Shown here: one piece after another, positions 56,612-64,000 of the stretch
Numbering within the stretch: the first letter of the stretch is position 1
Layout: the number at the start of each line of letters is the position of its first letter
From: Streptomyces sp. NBC_00442
GTDB taxonomy: Bacteria > Actinomycetota > Actinomycetes > Streptomycetales > Streptomycetaceae
NCBI RefSeq assembly: GCF_036014195.1
Contig: NZ_CP107918.1
Coordinates: forward strand, 4,712,001 to 4,776,000
Reading direction: 5' to 3'
Length of the DNA: 64,000 nucleotides
Translations under genes and position numbers: made by a program
The notes under the pieces: generated by a model
The model's input: the letters and a program-made list of their open reading frames with translations, nothing else
The model's database searches: none
What the model was told of the DNA's origin: nothing

Positions 56612-56733
56612 GTCGTTGCCGGAGCCTTGAGCGCGGGCCCCCTCCGTCGTGGCCCTCCGGCGCGGCGCCTCGGGCCCTCCGGCCGAGGTCTCCCGGTTGG
56701 GGCTTCCGCCGGACCACCACTTTCTCGTATGGT

Positions 56734-56747
56734 GGAAACAACTTTCC
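56734..56747. promoter_or_regulatory. Short inverted repeat upstream of the malic enzyme gene
   Basis: ggaaa caac tttcc lies 117 bases before the malic enzyme ATG and just after a -10-like tatggt (56728-56733). It is a possible operator but short. Confidence 0.3.
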
Positions 56748-56864
56748 GAAAAGGGCCGCCCATTATCGGCTACCAGCCAGTAGGTGCGACCATCGGATGG
56801 CACCGCCGCGCCACAGCCGAGGCGGTGCTAGCAACGAAGCTAGGGAAAGCAGAGGAACACGGTC

Positions 56865-58298
56865 ATGGCAACGGCGCCCAGCGTCTCGTACTCGATGACG
56901 GTCCGCCTTGAGGTGCCCGCAAGCGGCACGGCGGTCTCCCAGCTCACCACGGTCGTCGAGTCCTCGGGCGGTTCGGTCACCGGCCTCGACGTGACCGCCT
57001 CCGGCCACGAGAAGCTGCGGATCGACGTCACCATCGCGGCCACCTCCACGTCGCACGCCGACGAGATCGTCGAGGAGCTGCGCCGCATCGAGGGCGTCAC
57101 CCTCGGCAAGGTCTCCGACCGTACGTTCCTGATGCACCTCGGGGGCAAGATCGAGATGCAGTCGAAGCACCCCATCCGCAACCGTGACGACCTCTCGATG
57201 ATCTACACCCCGGGTGTCGCCCGGGTGTGCATGGCGATCGCCGAGAACCCCGAGGACGCCCGGCGCCTGACCATCAAGCGCAACACCGTCGCAGTCGTGA
57301 CGGACGGTTCCGCGGTGCTCGGCCTCGGCAACATCGGCCCGATGGCGGCCATGCCGGTCATGGAGGGCAAGGCGGCCCTCTTCAAGCGCTTCGCCGACAT
57401 CGATGCCTGGCCGATCTGCCTGGACACCCAGGACACCGACGAGATCGTGACCATCGTCAAGGCGATCGCCCCCGGCTTCGCGGGCATCAACCTCGAAGAC
57501 ATCTCCGCGCCGCGCTGCTTCGAGATCGAGGCCCGGCTGCGCGAGGCCCTCGACATCCCCGTCTTCCACGACGACCAGCACGGCACCGCGATCGTGGTGC
57601 TGGCCTCGCTGACCAACGCACTGCGCGTGGTGGGCAAGGGAATTGGCGACGTACGCGTCGTCATGTCCGGTGCCGGAGCGGCCGGCACGGCCATCCTCAA
57701 GCTGCTGCTCGCCGCCGGTGTCAAGAACGCGGTCGTCGCCGACATCCACGGCGTGGTGCACGCGGGCCGCGCCGACCTCGTCGACGCGGACCCCGAGTCG
57801 GCGCTGCGCTGGATCGCCGACAACACCAACCCCGAGGGCCTCACCGGCACGCTCAAGGAGGCCGTGGTCGGCGCCGACGTCTTCATCGGCGTCTCCGCCC
57901 CCAACGTCCTGAACGGCGACGACGTCGCGGCGATGGCCGACGGCGCGATCGTGTTCGCGCTCGCGAACCCGGACCCCGAGGTGGACCCGGCGATCGCCCG
58001 CGAGACCGCGGCAGTTGTCGCCACCGGCCGCTCGGACTTCCCCAACCAGATCAACAACGTGCTGGTCTTCCCGGGTGTCTTCCGCGGTCTGCTGGACGCG
58101 CAGTCCCGCACCGTCAACACCGAGATGATGCTGGCGGCGGCCGGCGCGCTGGCCGACGTCGTCGCCGAGGACGAACTCAACGCGAACTACATCATCCCGT
58201 CGGTCTTCAACGACAAGGTGGCCGGAGCGGTCGCCGGGGCCGTCCGCAACGCCGCCAAGGCCGCCGGCGCCGCTGTGACGGGCCCCACGTCGGCCTGA
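56865..58298 (+). CDS. NAD-dependent malic enzyme (ACT domain type)
   Basis: The 477-residue enzyme converts malate to pyruvate plus CO2 with NAD, linking the TCA cycle to gluconeogenesis and acetyl-CoA supply. It has an N-terminal ACT-like regulatory domain (about 1-85), a malic enzyme N-terminal domain (IYTPGVARVCMAIAENPEDA, KRNTVAVVTDGSAVLGLG) and the NAD-binding domain (VVMSGAGAAGTAILKLLLAAGV). The metal-binding signature NLEDISAPRCFEIE is present. ATG 56865 follows agaggaac. S. coelicolor has an orthologue here beside hupA. It may be controlled by the upstream RNA element. Confidence 0.95.
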   Translation: MATAPSVSYSMTVRLEVPASGTAVSQLTTVVESSGGSVTGLDVTASGHEKLRIDVTIAATSTSHADEIVEELRRIEGVTLGKVSDRTFLMHLGGKIEMQSKHPIRNRDDLSMIYTPGVARVCMAIAENPEDARRLTIKRNTVAVVTDGSAVLGLGNIGPMAAMPVMEGKAALFKRFADIDAWPICLDTQDTDEIVTIVKAIAPGFAGINLEDISAPRCFEIEARLREALDIPVFHDDQHGTAIVVLASLTNALRVVGKGIGDVRVVMSGAGAAGTAILKLLLAAGVKNAVVADIHGVVHAGRADLVDADPESALRWIADNTNPEGLTGTLKEAVVGADVFIGVSAPNVLNGDDVAAMADGAIVFALANPDPEVDPAIARETAAVVATGRSDFPNQINNVLVFPGVFRGLLDAQSRTVNTEMMLAAAGALADVVAEDELNANYIIPSVFNDKVAGAVAGAVRNAAKAAGAAVTGPTSA

Positions 58299-58671
58299 GC
58301 TACGGCGCGTCGCGGGATGCGGGCCCAGTAACGCCCCCTTAGGGTGGCGGACCATGACCCGCATCCGCACCGGCCCTGGTCGGGGAGTCCCACCGTGTCG
58401 ACGGAGCGTCACCTCGCTGAGGCGTTGGCGCTTTTCGTGTGACCCGGTGTGACTCGGGAGAGTGCCGGATTGGCTTTCCCGCCGTAGGTGGGGGCAGGAT
58501 GCTTCCCCAAGGACTTCGTCCAGGGGGGACCCCCAGGACGCGAGGTCGTGCAAGCGGACCCGAGTCCGGGGACTGTCCGAGGGCCCTGGCAGCATCGGCT
58601 TCGCTGTATTCAACATGCGGCTTCCGCCGCGTGGCACGCCTCACAGGCAAGAAGAACACGGGAGTAAGAAC
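58299..58671 (+). other. 373-bp gap upstream of hupA
   Basis: No ORF with normal codon use is visible. There are short hairpins (for example near 58505-58530, cccc-ggac-ttc-gtcc-gggg) and a purine-poor stretch just before the hupA ribosome site gggagtaag. The promoter should lie here; I cannot place it. Confidence 0.35.
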
Positions 58672-58953
58672 ATGAACCGCAGTGAGCTGGTGGCCGCGCT
58701 GGCCGACCGCGCAGAGGTGACCCGCAAGGACGCCGACGCCGTGCTGGCCGCTCTCGCCGAGACCGTCGGCGAGATCGTCGCCAAGGGCGACGAGAAGGTC
58801 ACCATCCCCGGCTTCCTGACCTTCGAGCGCACCCACCGTGCCGCTCGTACCGCTCGTAACCCGCAGACCGGCGACCCGATCAACATCCCGGCCGGCTACA
58901 GCGTGAAGGTCTCCGCGGGCTCGAAGCTCAAGGAAGCCGCCAAGGGCAAGTAA
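58672..58953 (+). CDS. hupA: DNA-binding protein HU
   Basis: HU is a small nucleoid protein that bends and compacts DNA. The 93-residue product starts MNRSELVAALADRAEVTRKDAD, given here as MNRSELVAALADRAEV, and has the conserved GFLTFERTHRAARTARNPQTG beta-arm segment with the DNA-inserting Pro. It is of the short form, without the Lys-rich tail of HupS. A strong terminator follows. Confidence 0.96.
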   Translation: MNRSELVAALADRAEVTRKDADAVLAALAETVGEIVAKGDEKVTIPGFLTFERTHRAARTARNPQTGDPINIPAGYSVKVSAGSKLKEAAKGK

Positions 58954-58992
58954 GCGTCCTCTGCTCCGCAGGGTCGCTCAGCAGCAACACAG

Positions 58993-59026
58993 AGGGCGGC
59001 CACCCTGGAAACAGGGTGGCCGCCCT
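58993..59026 (+). terminator. hupA terminator
   Basis: A perfect 15-bp stem (58993-59007 with 59012-59026) closes a gaaa tetraloop and is followed by tttt, unusually close to the classic Rho-independent form for this genome. Confidence 0.95.
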
Positions 59027-59138
59027 TTTGCGTACCCGCTTTCGTGTGCGGACCGTTCGCGCGGTTTCCCGCCCCTTACGGGGCTCGGTGGAGTCCACCG
59101 CCGGCGCGCACGGGGGCCGGGGCGGAGCCCCGGCGGGG

Positions 59139-60479
59139 TCAGATCAGGGAACCGTTGGGGAGTTCTACCTTCGCGCCGAGGCTTTCGAGCTTCTCCATGA
59201 AGTTCTCGTAGCCCCGGTTGATCAGGTCGATCCCGTGCACCCGGGACGTGCCCTGGGCCGCCAGCGCCGCGATGAGGTACGAGAACCCGCCCCGCAGGTC
59301 CGGGATGACCAGATCGGCGCCCTGGAGCTTCGTGGGGCCGCTCACGACCGCGGAGTGCAGGAAGTTGCGCTGGCCGAAGCGACAGTTCGAGCCGCCCAGG
59401 CACTCGCGGTACAGCTGGATGTGCGCACCCATCTGGTTGAGCGCCGAGGTGAAGCCGAGCCGCGACTCGTACACCGTCTCGTGGACGATGGACAGGCCGG
59501 TGGCCTGCGTGAGGGCGACGACCAGCGGCTGCTGCCAGTCGGTCTGGAAGCCCGGGTGCACGTCGGTTTCGAGCGCGATGGACTTGAGCGAGCCGCCGGG
59601 GTGCCAGAAGCGGATGCCCTCGTCGTCGATCTCGAAGGCGCCACCCACCTTCCGGTAGGTGTTCAGGAACGTCATCATCGAGCGCTGCTGGGCGCCGCGG
59701 ACGTAGATGTTGCCCTCGGTCGCCAGCGCGGCGGACGCCCACGAGGCGGCCTCCAGGCGGTCCGAGAGGGCGCGGTGGGTGTACCCGCCGAGCACGTCGA
59801 CACCGGTGACCCGGATGGTCCGGTCGGTGTCCATGGCGATGATCGCGCCCATTTTCTGCAGCACGCAGATGAGGTCCTCGATCTCCGGCTCGACCGCCGC
59901 GTTGGACAGCTCGGTCACGCCCTCCGCGAGGACGGCCGTCAGGAGCACCTGCTCCGTCGCGCCGACCGAGGGGTACGGCAGCGTGATCTTGCAGCCGCGA
60001 AGGCGCTGGGGGGCCTCCAGGTACTGGCCGTCCGCCCGCTTCTCGATGGTCGCGCCGAACTGGCGCAGCACCTCGAAGTGGAAGTCGATGGGCCGGCCGC
60101 CGATGTCGCAGCCGCCGAGGCCGGGGATGAAGGCGTGGCCCAGGCGGTGCAGGAGCGGGCCGCACAGCAGGATCGGGATCCGCGAGGAACCCGCGTGGGC
60201 GTCGATGTCGGCGACGTTGGCGGACTCGACGTGGGAGGGGTCGAGGATCAGCTCGCCCGGCTCGTCGCCGGGGCGCACCGTGACGCCGTGCAGCTGCAGC
60301 AGGCCCCGTACGACGCGTACGTCGCGGATGTCGGGCACATTGCGCAGTCTGCTGGGGCCGCTGCCGAGCAGGGCGGCGACCATCGCCTTCGGCACGAGGT
60401 TCTTCGCGCCGCGGACGCGGATCTCGCCCTCGAGCGGGGTTCCGCCGTGGACAAGCAGTACATCGTCTGTGCCGGTCAT
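59139..60479 (-). CDS. murA: UDP-N-acetylglucosamine 1-carboxyvinyltransferase MurA
   Basis: MurA starts peptidoglycan synthesis by adding enolpyruvate to UDP-GlcNAc. The 446-residue protein has the Lys in GAKNLVPK (Lys27) and the catalytic loop GGCDIGGRPID with Cys124, the residue attacked by fosfomycin in many bacteria (mycobacteria have Asp there). ATG 60479 gives MTGTDDVLLVHGGTPLEGEI. The gene is convergent with hupA. Streptomyces often has a second copy elsewhere. Confidence 0.96.
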   Translation of the reverse strand: MTGTDDVLLVHGGTPLEGEIRVRGAKNLVPKAMVAALLGSGPSRLRNVPDIRDVRVVRGLLQLHGVTVRPGDEPGELILDPSHVESANVADIDAHAGSSRIPILLCGPLLHRLGHAFIPGLGGCDIGGRPIDFHFEVLRQFGATIEKRADGQYLEAPQRLRGCKITLPYPSVGATEQVLLTAVLAEGVTELSNAAVEPEIEDLICVLQKMGAIIAMDTDRTIRVTGVDVLGGYTHRALSDRLEAASWASAALATEGNIYVRGAQQRSMMTFLNTYRKVGGAFEIDDEGIRFWHPGGSLKSIALETDVHPGFQTDWQQPLVVALTQATGLSIVHETVYESRLGFTSALNQMGAHIQLYRECLGGSNCRFGQRNFLHSAVVSGPTKLQGADLVIPDLRGGFSYLIAALAAQGTSRVHGIDLINRGYENFMEKLESLGAKVELPNGSLI

Positions 60480-60712
60480 GAATCTCGCGTTCCGGAGTCG
60501 TCGGGCAGGGGGCAGGGATAAAGGGTAAGCGGCTTTCACCCGTGCCCCATAAGGCCGGGGACGGTTCACGTGTGTAATGAATTCGCTACAGCACGCTCCG
60601 CGCAGGTCAGCTCTGCGGAGTGTCACGGATACGGGCCGAATCCGGGCCGTTTCCCGGCGCGTGGCGGCGGCCACGTCTCCCGCGCGGGCCCGTTGTGCGG
60701 GATCATGTCGCC

Positions 60713-61312
60713 ATGACCGAGGTGTCCTCGCTCACGGGGCGGCTGCTCGTCGCCACTCCCGCCCTGACGGATCCGAACTTCGACCGCGCGGTGGTGCTGC
60801 TCCTCGACCACGACGAGGAGGGCACGCTCGGCGTGGTCCTGAACCGTCCGACGCCGGTCGGCGTCGGCGACATCCTGGAGTCCTGGGCGGCTCTCGCGGG
60901 CGAGCCGGGGGTGGTGTTCCAGGGCGGCCCGGTCTCCCTCGACTCCGCGCTGGGCATCGCGGTGATTCCCGGCGAGGAGGGCCCTTCCCCGAGCTCTCGG
61001 CCTCGTCCGGGCGGGGGAGACCCCCTTGGCTGGCGGCGGGTGTACGGGGCGATCGGCCTGGTCGATCTGGAGGCGCCGCCGGAGCTGCTCGCGGCCGCCC
61101 TCGGCTCGTTGCGGATCTTCGCCGGGTACTCGGGCTGGGGGCCGGGCCAGCTGGAGGACGAGCTCTCGGAGGGGGCCTGGTACGTGGTCGAGTCGGAGCC
61201 GGGCGACGTGTCGTCCCCGGAACCGGAGAACCTGTGGCGGGCGGTGCTGCGCCGCCAGCGCAACGAGCTCGCGATGGTGGCGACCTATCCGGACGATCCC
61301 TCGCTCAACTGA
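60713..61312 (+). CDS. YqgE/AlgH-family protein
   Basis: The 199-residue protein has the family core (LTGRLLVATPALTDPNFDRAVV split as GRLLVATPALTDPNFDRAV; LGVVLNRPTPV; FQGGPV; YSGWGPGQLEDEL). A short Pro/Gly-rich insertion near residue 90-105 is odd. The function is unknown; it is sometimes listed as a transcription-related protein. ATG 60713 is used. It is divergent from murA. Confidence 0.9.
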   Translation: MTEVSSLTGRLLVATPALTDPNFDRAVVLLLDHDEEGTLGVVLNRPTPVGVGDILESWAALAGEPGVVFQGGPVSLDSALGIAVIPGEEGPSPSSRPRPGGGDPLGWRRVYGAIGLVDLEAPPELLAAALGSLRIFAGYSGWGPGQLEDELSEGAWYVVESEPGDVSSPEPENLWRAVLRRQRNELAMVATYPDDPSLN

Positions 61313-61316
61313 CACC

Positions 61317-61388
61317 GGGACCGGCACTCGGGCCGCCCGGACCGGCACCCGGACCCATGCCCGGACCGACGCCCGGACCGGCACCCGG
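61317..61388. repeat. 12-bp tandem repeats between the YqgE and DUF3039 genes
   Basis: Four consecutive 12-base units related to cggaccggcacc run from 61338 to 61385, with partial copies on both sides. They follow the YqgE stop at once and resemble a minisatellite. Confidence 0.8.
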
Positions 61389-61421
61389 TGACACCCCTCC
61401 ACTCAATCCGGTTGCCTTCAG

Positions 61422-61427
61422 TACCCT
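61422..61427 (+). promoter_or_regulatory. -10 element before the DUF3039 gene
   Basis: taccct resembles the -10 consensus and ends 8 bases before ATG 61436, with ttgcct (61412-61417) close upstream but at short spacing. The transcript may be leaderless. Confidence 0.35.
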
Positions 61428-61435
61428 TGGTGGTT

Positions 61436-61723
61436 ATGAGCACTCTTGAGCCCGAGCGCGGGGCAGGTACGGGGACCCTCGTAGAGCCGACACCCCAGGT
61501 GTCGAACGGCGACGGCGACCACGAGCGCTTCGCCCACTACGTCCAGAAGGACAAGATCATGGCGAGCGCGCTCGACGGCACGCCCGTCGTCGCGCTCTGC
61601 GGCAAGGTCTGGGTGCCGGGGCGCGACCCGAAGAAGTACCCGGTCTGCCCGATGTGCAAGGAGATCTACGAGTCCATGAGCGCCGGCGGGGACAAGGACA
61701 AGGGCGGCAAGGACAAGAAGTAG
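61436..61723 (+). CDS. DUF3039-family protein
   Basis: The 95-residue protein matches a small actinobacterial family (DUF3039) with conserved HERFAHYVQKDKIMASALDGTPV, shown here as FAHYVQKDKIMASA, and VALCGKVWVPGRDPKKYPVCPMC with possible zinc-binding cysteines. ATG 61436 gives MSTLEPERG and a short distance to a -10-like element. The function is unknown. Confidence 0.85.
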   Translation: MSTLEPERGAGTGTLVEPTPQVSNGDGDHERFAHYVQKDKIMASALDGTPVVALCGKVWVPGRDPKKYPVCPMCKEIYESMSAGGDKDKGGKDKK

Positions 61724-61799
61724 CGAAGCAGCGAAGCGGCGAAGTAACGGAGTAGCAGGGAGCGACGTAGCAGGAAGCTCCTGCCGCCTCCACTTCAAC

Positions 61800-61836
61800 G
61801 GCCCCCGGGGTGTGCGTGACGCACACCCCGGGGGCC
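61800..61836 (+). terminator. Hairpin downstream of the DUF3039 gene
   Basis: A perfect 17-bp stem (61800-61816 with 61820-61836) encloses loop tga and is followed by gtttt. Confidence 0.9.
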
Positions 61837-61921
61837 GTTTTGCGTCGGTCGGCGGCTACGGGTTGTCCAGACCTCTTGCCGCGAGCTTTGCCTCCGCCAT
61901 AACCTCCTCCCTGTTGTGCAG

Positions 61922-61952
61922 TATGCGAAACGCTCGTTGCGTATGTTGCAAC
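61922..61952. promoter_or_regulatory. LacI-type operator candidate before the second sugar ABC operon
   Basis: atgcgaaacg (61923-61932) and cgttgcgtat (61935-61944) are inverted with 8 of 10 matches. gttgc/gcaac (61936-61952) form a second repeat. This resembles LacI-family operators and lies right before the ribosome site of the binding-protein gene. Confidence 0.5.
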
Positions 61953-61973
61953 GCCATGGGGAGGATTTCTGCC

Positions 61974-63290
61974 GTGAAGCTGCCCGAGACGTCCAAGCTG
62001 TCCGCCCGAACCGCCTTTCCACTGGCGGCCCTTGCCCTCGTCGCGCTCGCCGCGTGCGCCCCGCAGACGTCCGGCGACGGAGCGAAGGGGGACGACAAGA
62101 ACGGCACCCTGCGGGTCTGGCTCTTCCAGGAGGTGAGCAACGGCCCCAAGCAGAAGGTGGTGGACAGGGCCGTGGCCGCCTTCGAGCAGGCCCACCACGG
62201 CGCCGACGTGCAGGTGGAGTACATACCCGTCGACACCCGGGCCCAGCGGATCAAGGCCGCCTTCAACGACCCCGGCTCCGCGCCCGACCTGATCGAGTAC
62301 GGCAACACCGATACGGCCGGCTACGTGAAGGACGGCGGACTCGCCGACGTCAGCGCCGAGTTCGCGGCGTGGAGCGAGGCGAAGGACACCGACCCGACGG
62401 CGAAGCAGTCCGTCACGGTCGGCGGAAAGGTCTACGGCGCCCCGCTGTTCGTCGGCGTCCGAGCGCTGTACTACCGCACCGACGTCCTCAAGGACCTCGG
62501 CATCGCCGTGCCGAAGACCCAGGACGAACTGATCGCGACCGCCAAGAAGATCCACCGGGCCCAACCCGGCCTGTACGGACTCGCGGTGGGCGGTGCCTAC
62601 ACATACGGGGCGCTGCCGTTCCTCTGGGCCAACGGCGGCGAACTGGCCACCGAGAACGGCGGGAAATACACCTCCGCCCTCGACGGCGACGCCGCCCGCA
62701 AGGGCATCGCCGCCTACACCTCGCTCTTCGGCGACGACAACTGCCCCGCCGCCAAGTGCGCCCAGATGGGCGGCAACGCCACCGTCACCGCCTTCGCGAA
62801 CGGCAAAGCGGCCATGGCGATCGGCGGGGACTTCAACCACGCAGCCGTCGAGGCCGGCACGGTCAAGGGCAAGTACGCCGTCGTGCCGCTGCCGGGCCTC
62901 GCGCCGGGCTCCGTCGCCCCGGCCTTCGCCGGCGGCAACAACATCGGTGTACTGAAGAGCAGTTCGCACCGCACGCTCGCCGTCGCCCTCATGGAGCAGC
63001 TCACCGGTAAGGCGACCCAGCGCGAGATGTTCGACGCGATGGGCTTCCTGCCGACCTACACCGACGTACGGGCCGATGTCGCGAAGAAGCAGCCGTTCGT
63101 CGAGCCCTTCGTCCGCACGCTCGCCGCGGGCGCCAAGTTCGTTCCCGCGTCGCCCGGTTGGGGCCAGATCGACTCCTCGCTCGTCCTGCCCACGATGTTC
63201 CAGGAGGTCGTCAGCGGAAAGAAGGACGTGGCCACGGCGTCGTCGGACGCGGCGAAGAAGATGAACGAGGCGTTCGGAGCGGCGGGTTGA
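61974..63290 (+). CDS. Extracellular sugar-binding lipoprotein
   Basis: The 438-residue solute-binding protein has a signal peptide with lipobox (LAAC, Cys28) and a two-lobe CUT1 pattern (LRVWLFQEVSNGPKQKVVDRAV, shown as VSNGPKQKVVDRAV; ALYYRTDVLKDLGI). GTG 61974 is chosen because ggggagga lies 8 bases upstream; ATG 61956 would be nearer to the operator. It leads an operon with a permease gene that is cut by the window end. Confidence 0.92.
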   Translation: MKLPETSKLSARTAFPLAALALVALAACAPQTSGDGAKGDDKNGTLRVWLFQEVSNGPKQKVVDRAVAAFEQAHHGADVQVEYIPVDTRAQRIKAAFNDPGSAPDLIEYGNTDTAGYVKDGGLADVSAEFAAWSEAKDTDPTAKQSVTVGGKVYGAPLFVGVRALYYRTDVLKDLGIAVPKTQDELIATAKKIHRAQPGLYGLAVGGAYTYGALPFLWANGGELATENGGKYTSALDGDAARKGIAAYTSLFGDDNCPAAKCAQMGGNATVTAFANGKAAMAIGGDFNHAAVEAGTVKGKYAVVPLPGLAPGSVAPAFAGGNNIGVLKSSSHRTLAVALMEQLTGKATQREMFDAMGFLPTYTDVRADVAKKQPFVEPFVRTLAAGAKFVPASPGWGQIDSSLVLPTMFQEVVSGKKDVATASSDAAKKMNEAFGAAG

Positions 63291-64000
63291 GCCCCTTGAC
63301 GGCCGAGCGCGGCGCGGCCGCACGGACGACGGCGGCGCCGAAGCCACCGTCCCGACGTCCGCGCGGCGGAGCGCGCGGCCGCGCGCTCCGGGGGGCGGGC
63401 TGGACGCCGTGGCTCTACCTGGCCCCCGCCCTCGCCGTCCTCGGCGCGCTGCTCGTCTACCCGGTCTGTCAACTCGGCCTGATCTCCTTCCTGCAGTACA
63501 CCCAGGCCCAGGTCAGCGGCGGCGAGCCGACCCGTTTCCAGGGCCTGGACAACTACGCCACGCTGTTCTCGGACAGCCAGTTCTGGTCGGTTCTGCTCGC
63601 CACCCTCGTCTTCGCGGCGGCCTGCGTCCTGAGCACCCTCGCGATCGGCTGCGCGCTCGCCGTCCTCCTGACACGCGTACGGGCCCTGCCGCGGCTCGCG
63701 CTGATGCTGGCCGCGCTGGGGGCGTGGGCGACCCCCGCGATCACCGGCTCGACGGTCTGGATGTTCCTCTTCGACCCCGACTTCGGCCCCGTGAACCGGG
63801 TGCTGGGCCTCGGGGACCACTCCTGGACGTACGGCCGCTACAGCGCGTTCCTGCTCGTTCTGCTCGAAGTGGTGTGGTGTTCGTTCCCGTTCGTGATGAT
63901 CACGGTGTACGCCGGGATCCGGGCCATTCCGGGCGAGGTGCTCGAAGCGGCCGCCCTCGACGGCGCATCGCAGTGGCGGATCTGGCGGTCCGTCATGGCG
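63287..64000 (+). CDS. Sugar ABC transporter permease (MalF-like), 3' truncated
   Basis: This permease reading frame is open to the window end (238 codons). Its TTG at 63287 overlaps the binding-protein stop (TTGA), giving tight coupling. The N-terminus is Arg/Pro/Ala-rich and cytoplasmic, followed by helix WLYLAPALAVLGALLVYPV and later membrane segments, then the start of the EAA loop (LEAAALDGASQWRIWRSVM) at the end. It is the inner-membrane partner of the preceding binding protein. Confidence 0.88.
   Translation, partial: MSPLTAERGAAARTTAAPKPPSRRPRGGARGRALRGAGWTPWLYLAPALAVLGALLVYPVCQLGLISFLQYTQAQVSGGEPTRFQGLDNYATLFSDSQFWSVLLATLVFAAACVLSTLAIGCALAVLLTRVRALPRLALMLAALGAWATPAITGSTVWMFLFDPDFGPVNRVLGLGDHSWTYGRYSAFLLVLLEVVWCSFPFVMITVYAGIRAIPGEVLEAAALDGASQWRIWRSVMA

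Overview
This window is high-GC actinobacterial chromosome and almost certainly Streptomyces. Genes are tightly packed, GTG and TTG starts are common, and terminators are GC-rich hairpins without long U-tracts. From memory, the gene order matches the conserved core of Streptomyces coelicolor running from mtrB-lpqB down to the hupA-murA region and a sugar ABC system (roughly SCO3012 to SCO2945). I saw no insertion sequence, prophage, CRISPR array, rRNA or tRNA gene. The only standard RNA gene is tmRNA.

Region by region: 1-8.2 kb holds the 3' end of mtrB, lpqB, a comF-like gene with an odd internal segment, hpf, a LuxR-type response regulator, a winged-helix protein and a GNAT enzyme. 8.3-18.7 kb holds secA, an Rv3235-family gene, a DUF6912 gene, a HAD hydrolase and the very large NAD-glutamate dehydrogenase. 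18.7-27.1 kb is mostly minus strand: a GT87-type mannosyltransferase, a two-gene polysaccharide/teichoic-acid exporter with a divergent TetR gene, a block of GC-rich intergenic repeats, and a sugar ABC importer (binding protein, two permeases and a tiny duplicated ORF between them). 27.3-41.2 kb holds an FHA/FtsK-like ATPase, the kinases pkaA and pkaB, prfB, a repetitive sortase-anchored surface protein, ftsEX, an S41 protease, smpB and ssrA.

41.2-53.9 kb contains a hypothetical membrane protein, a divergent MFS/LysR pair, the mat locus (matA, matB and an acyltransferase) for an extracellular aminosugar polymer, a nitrate transporter with nnaR, a GNAT gene, a CGNR gene, and an ECF sigma/anti-sigma pair (likely sigU-rsuA). 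54-64 kb has a HelD-type RNA polymerase recycling factor, a strongly structured candidate non-coding RNA, NAD malic enzyme, hupA, murA, a YqgE gene, a DUF3039 gene, and the start of a second sugar ABC operon cut by the window end.

Several neighbours work together: ftsE/ftsX in division signalling; smpB/ssrA/prfB in translation termination and rescue; matA/matB/acyltransferase in surface polysaccharide; narK/nnaR in nitrate use; sigma and anti-sigma. The most notable unexplained signal is the RNA-like segment at 56475-56611. It has a promoter-like -10 seven bases before a 9-bp closing stem, two internal hairpins (one with a GNRA tetraloop), and a 17-bp terminator with a UUCG loop. Other oddities are a tandem duplication that made a 33-residue ORF between two permease genes, triple 14-bp repeats upstream of the Rv3235-family gene, and a P-loop whose lysine is replaced by arginine.
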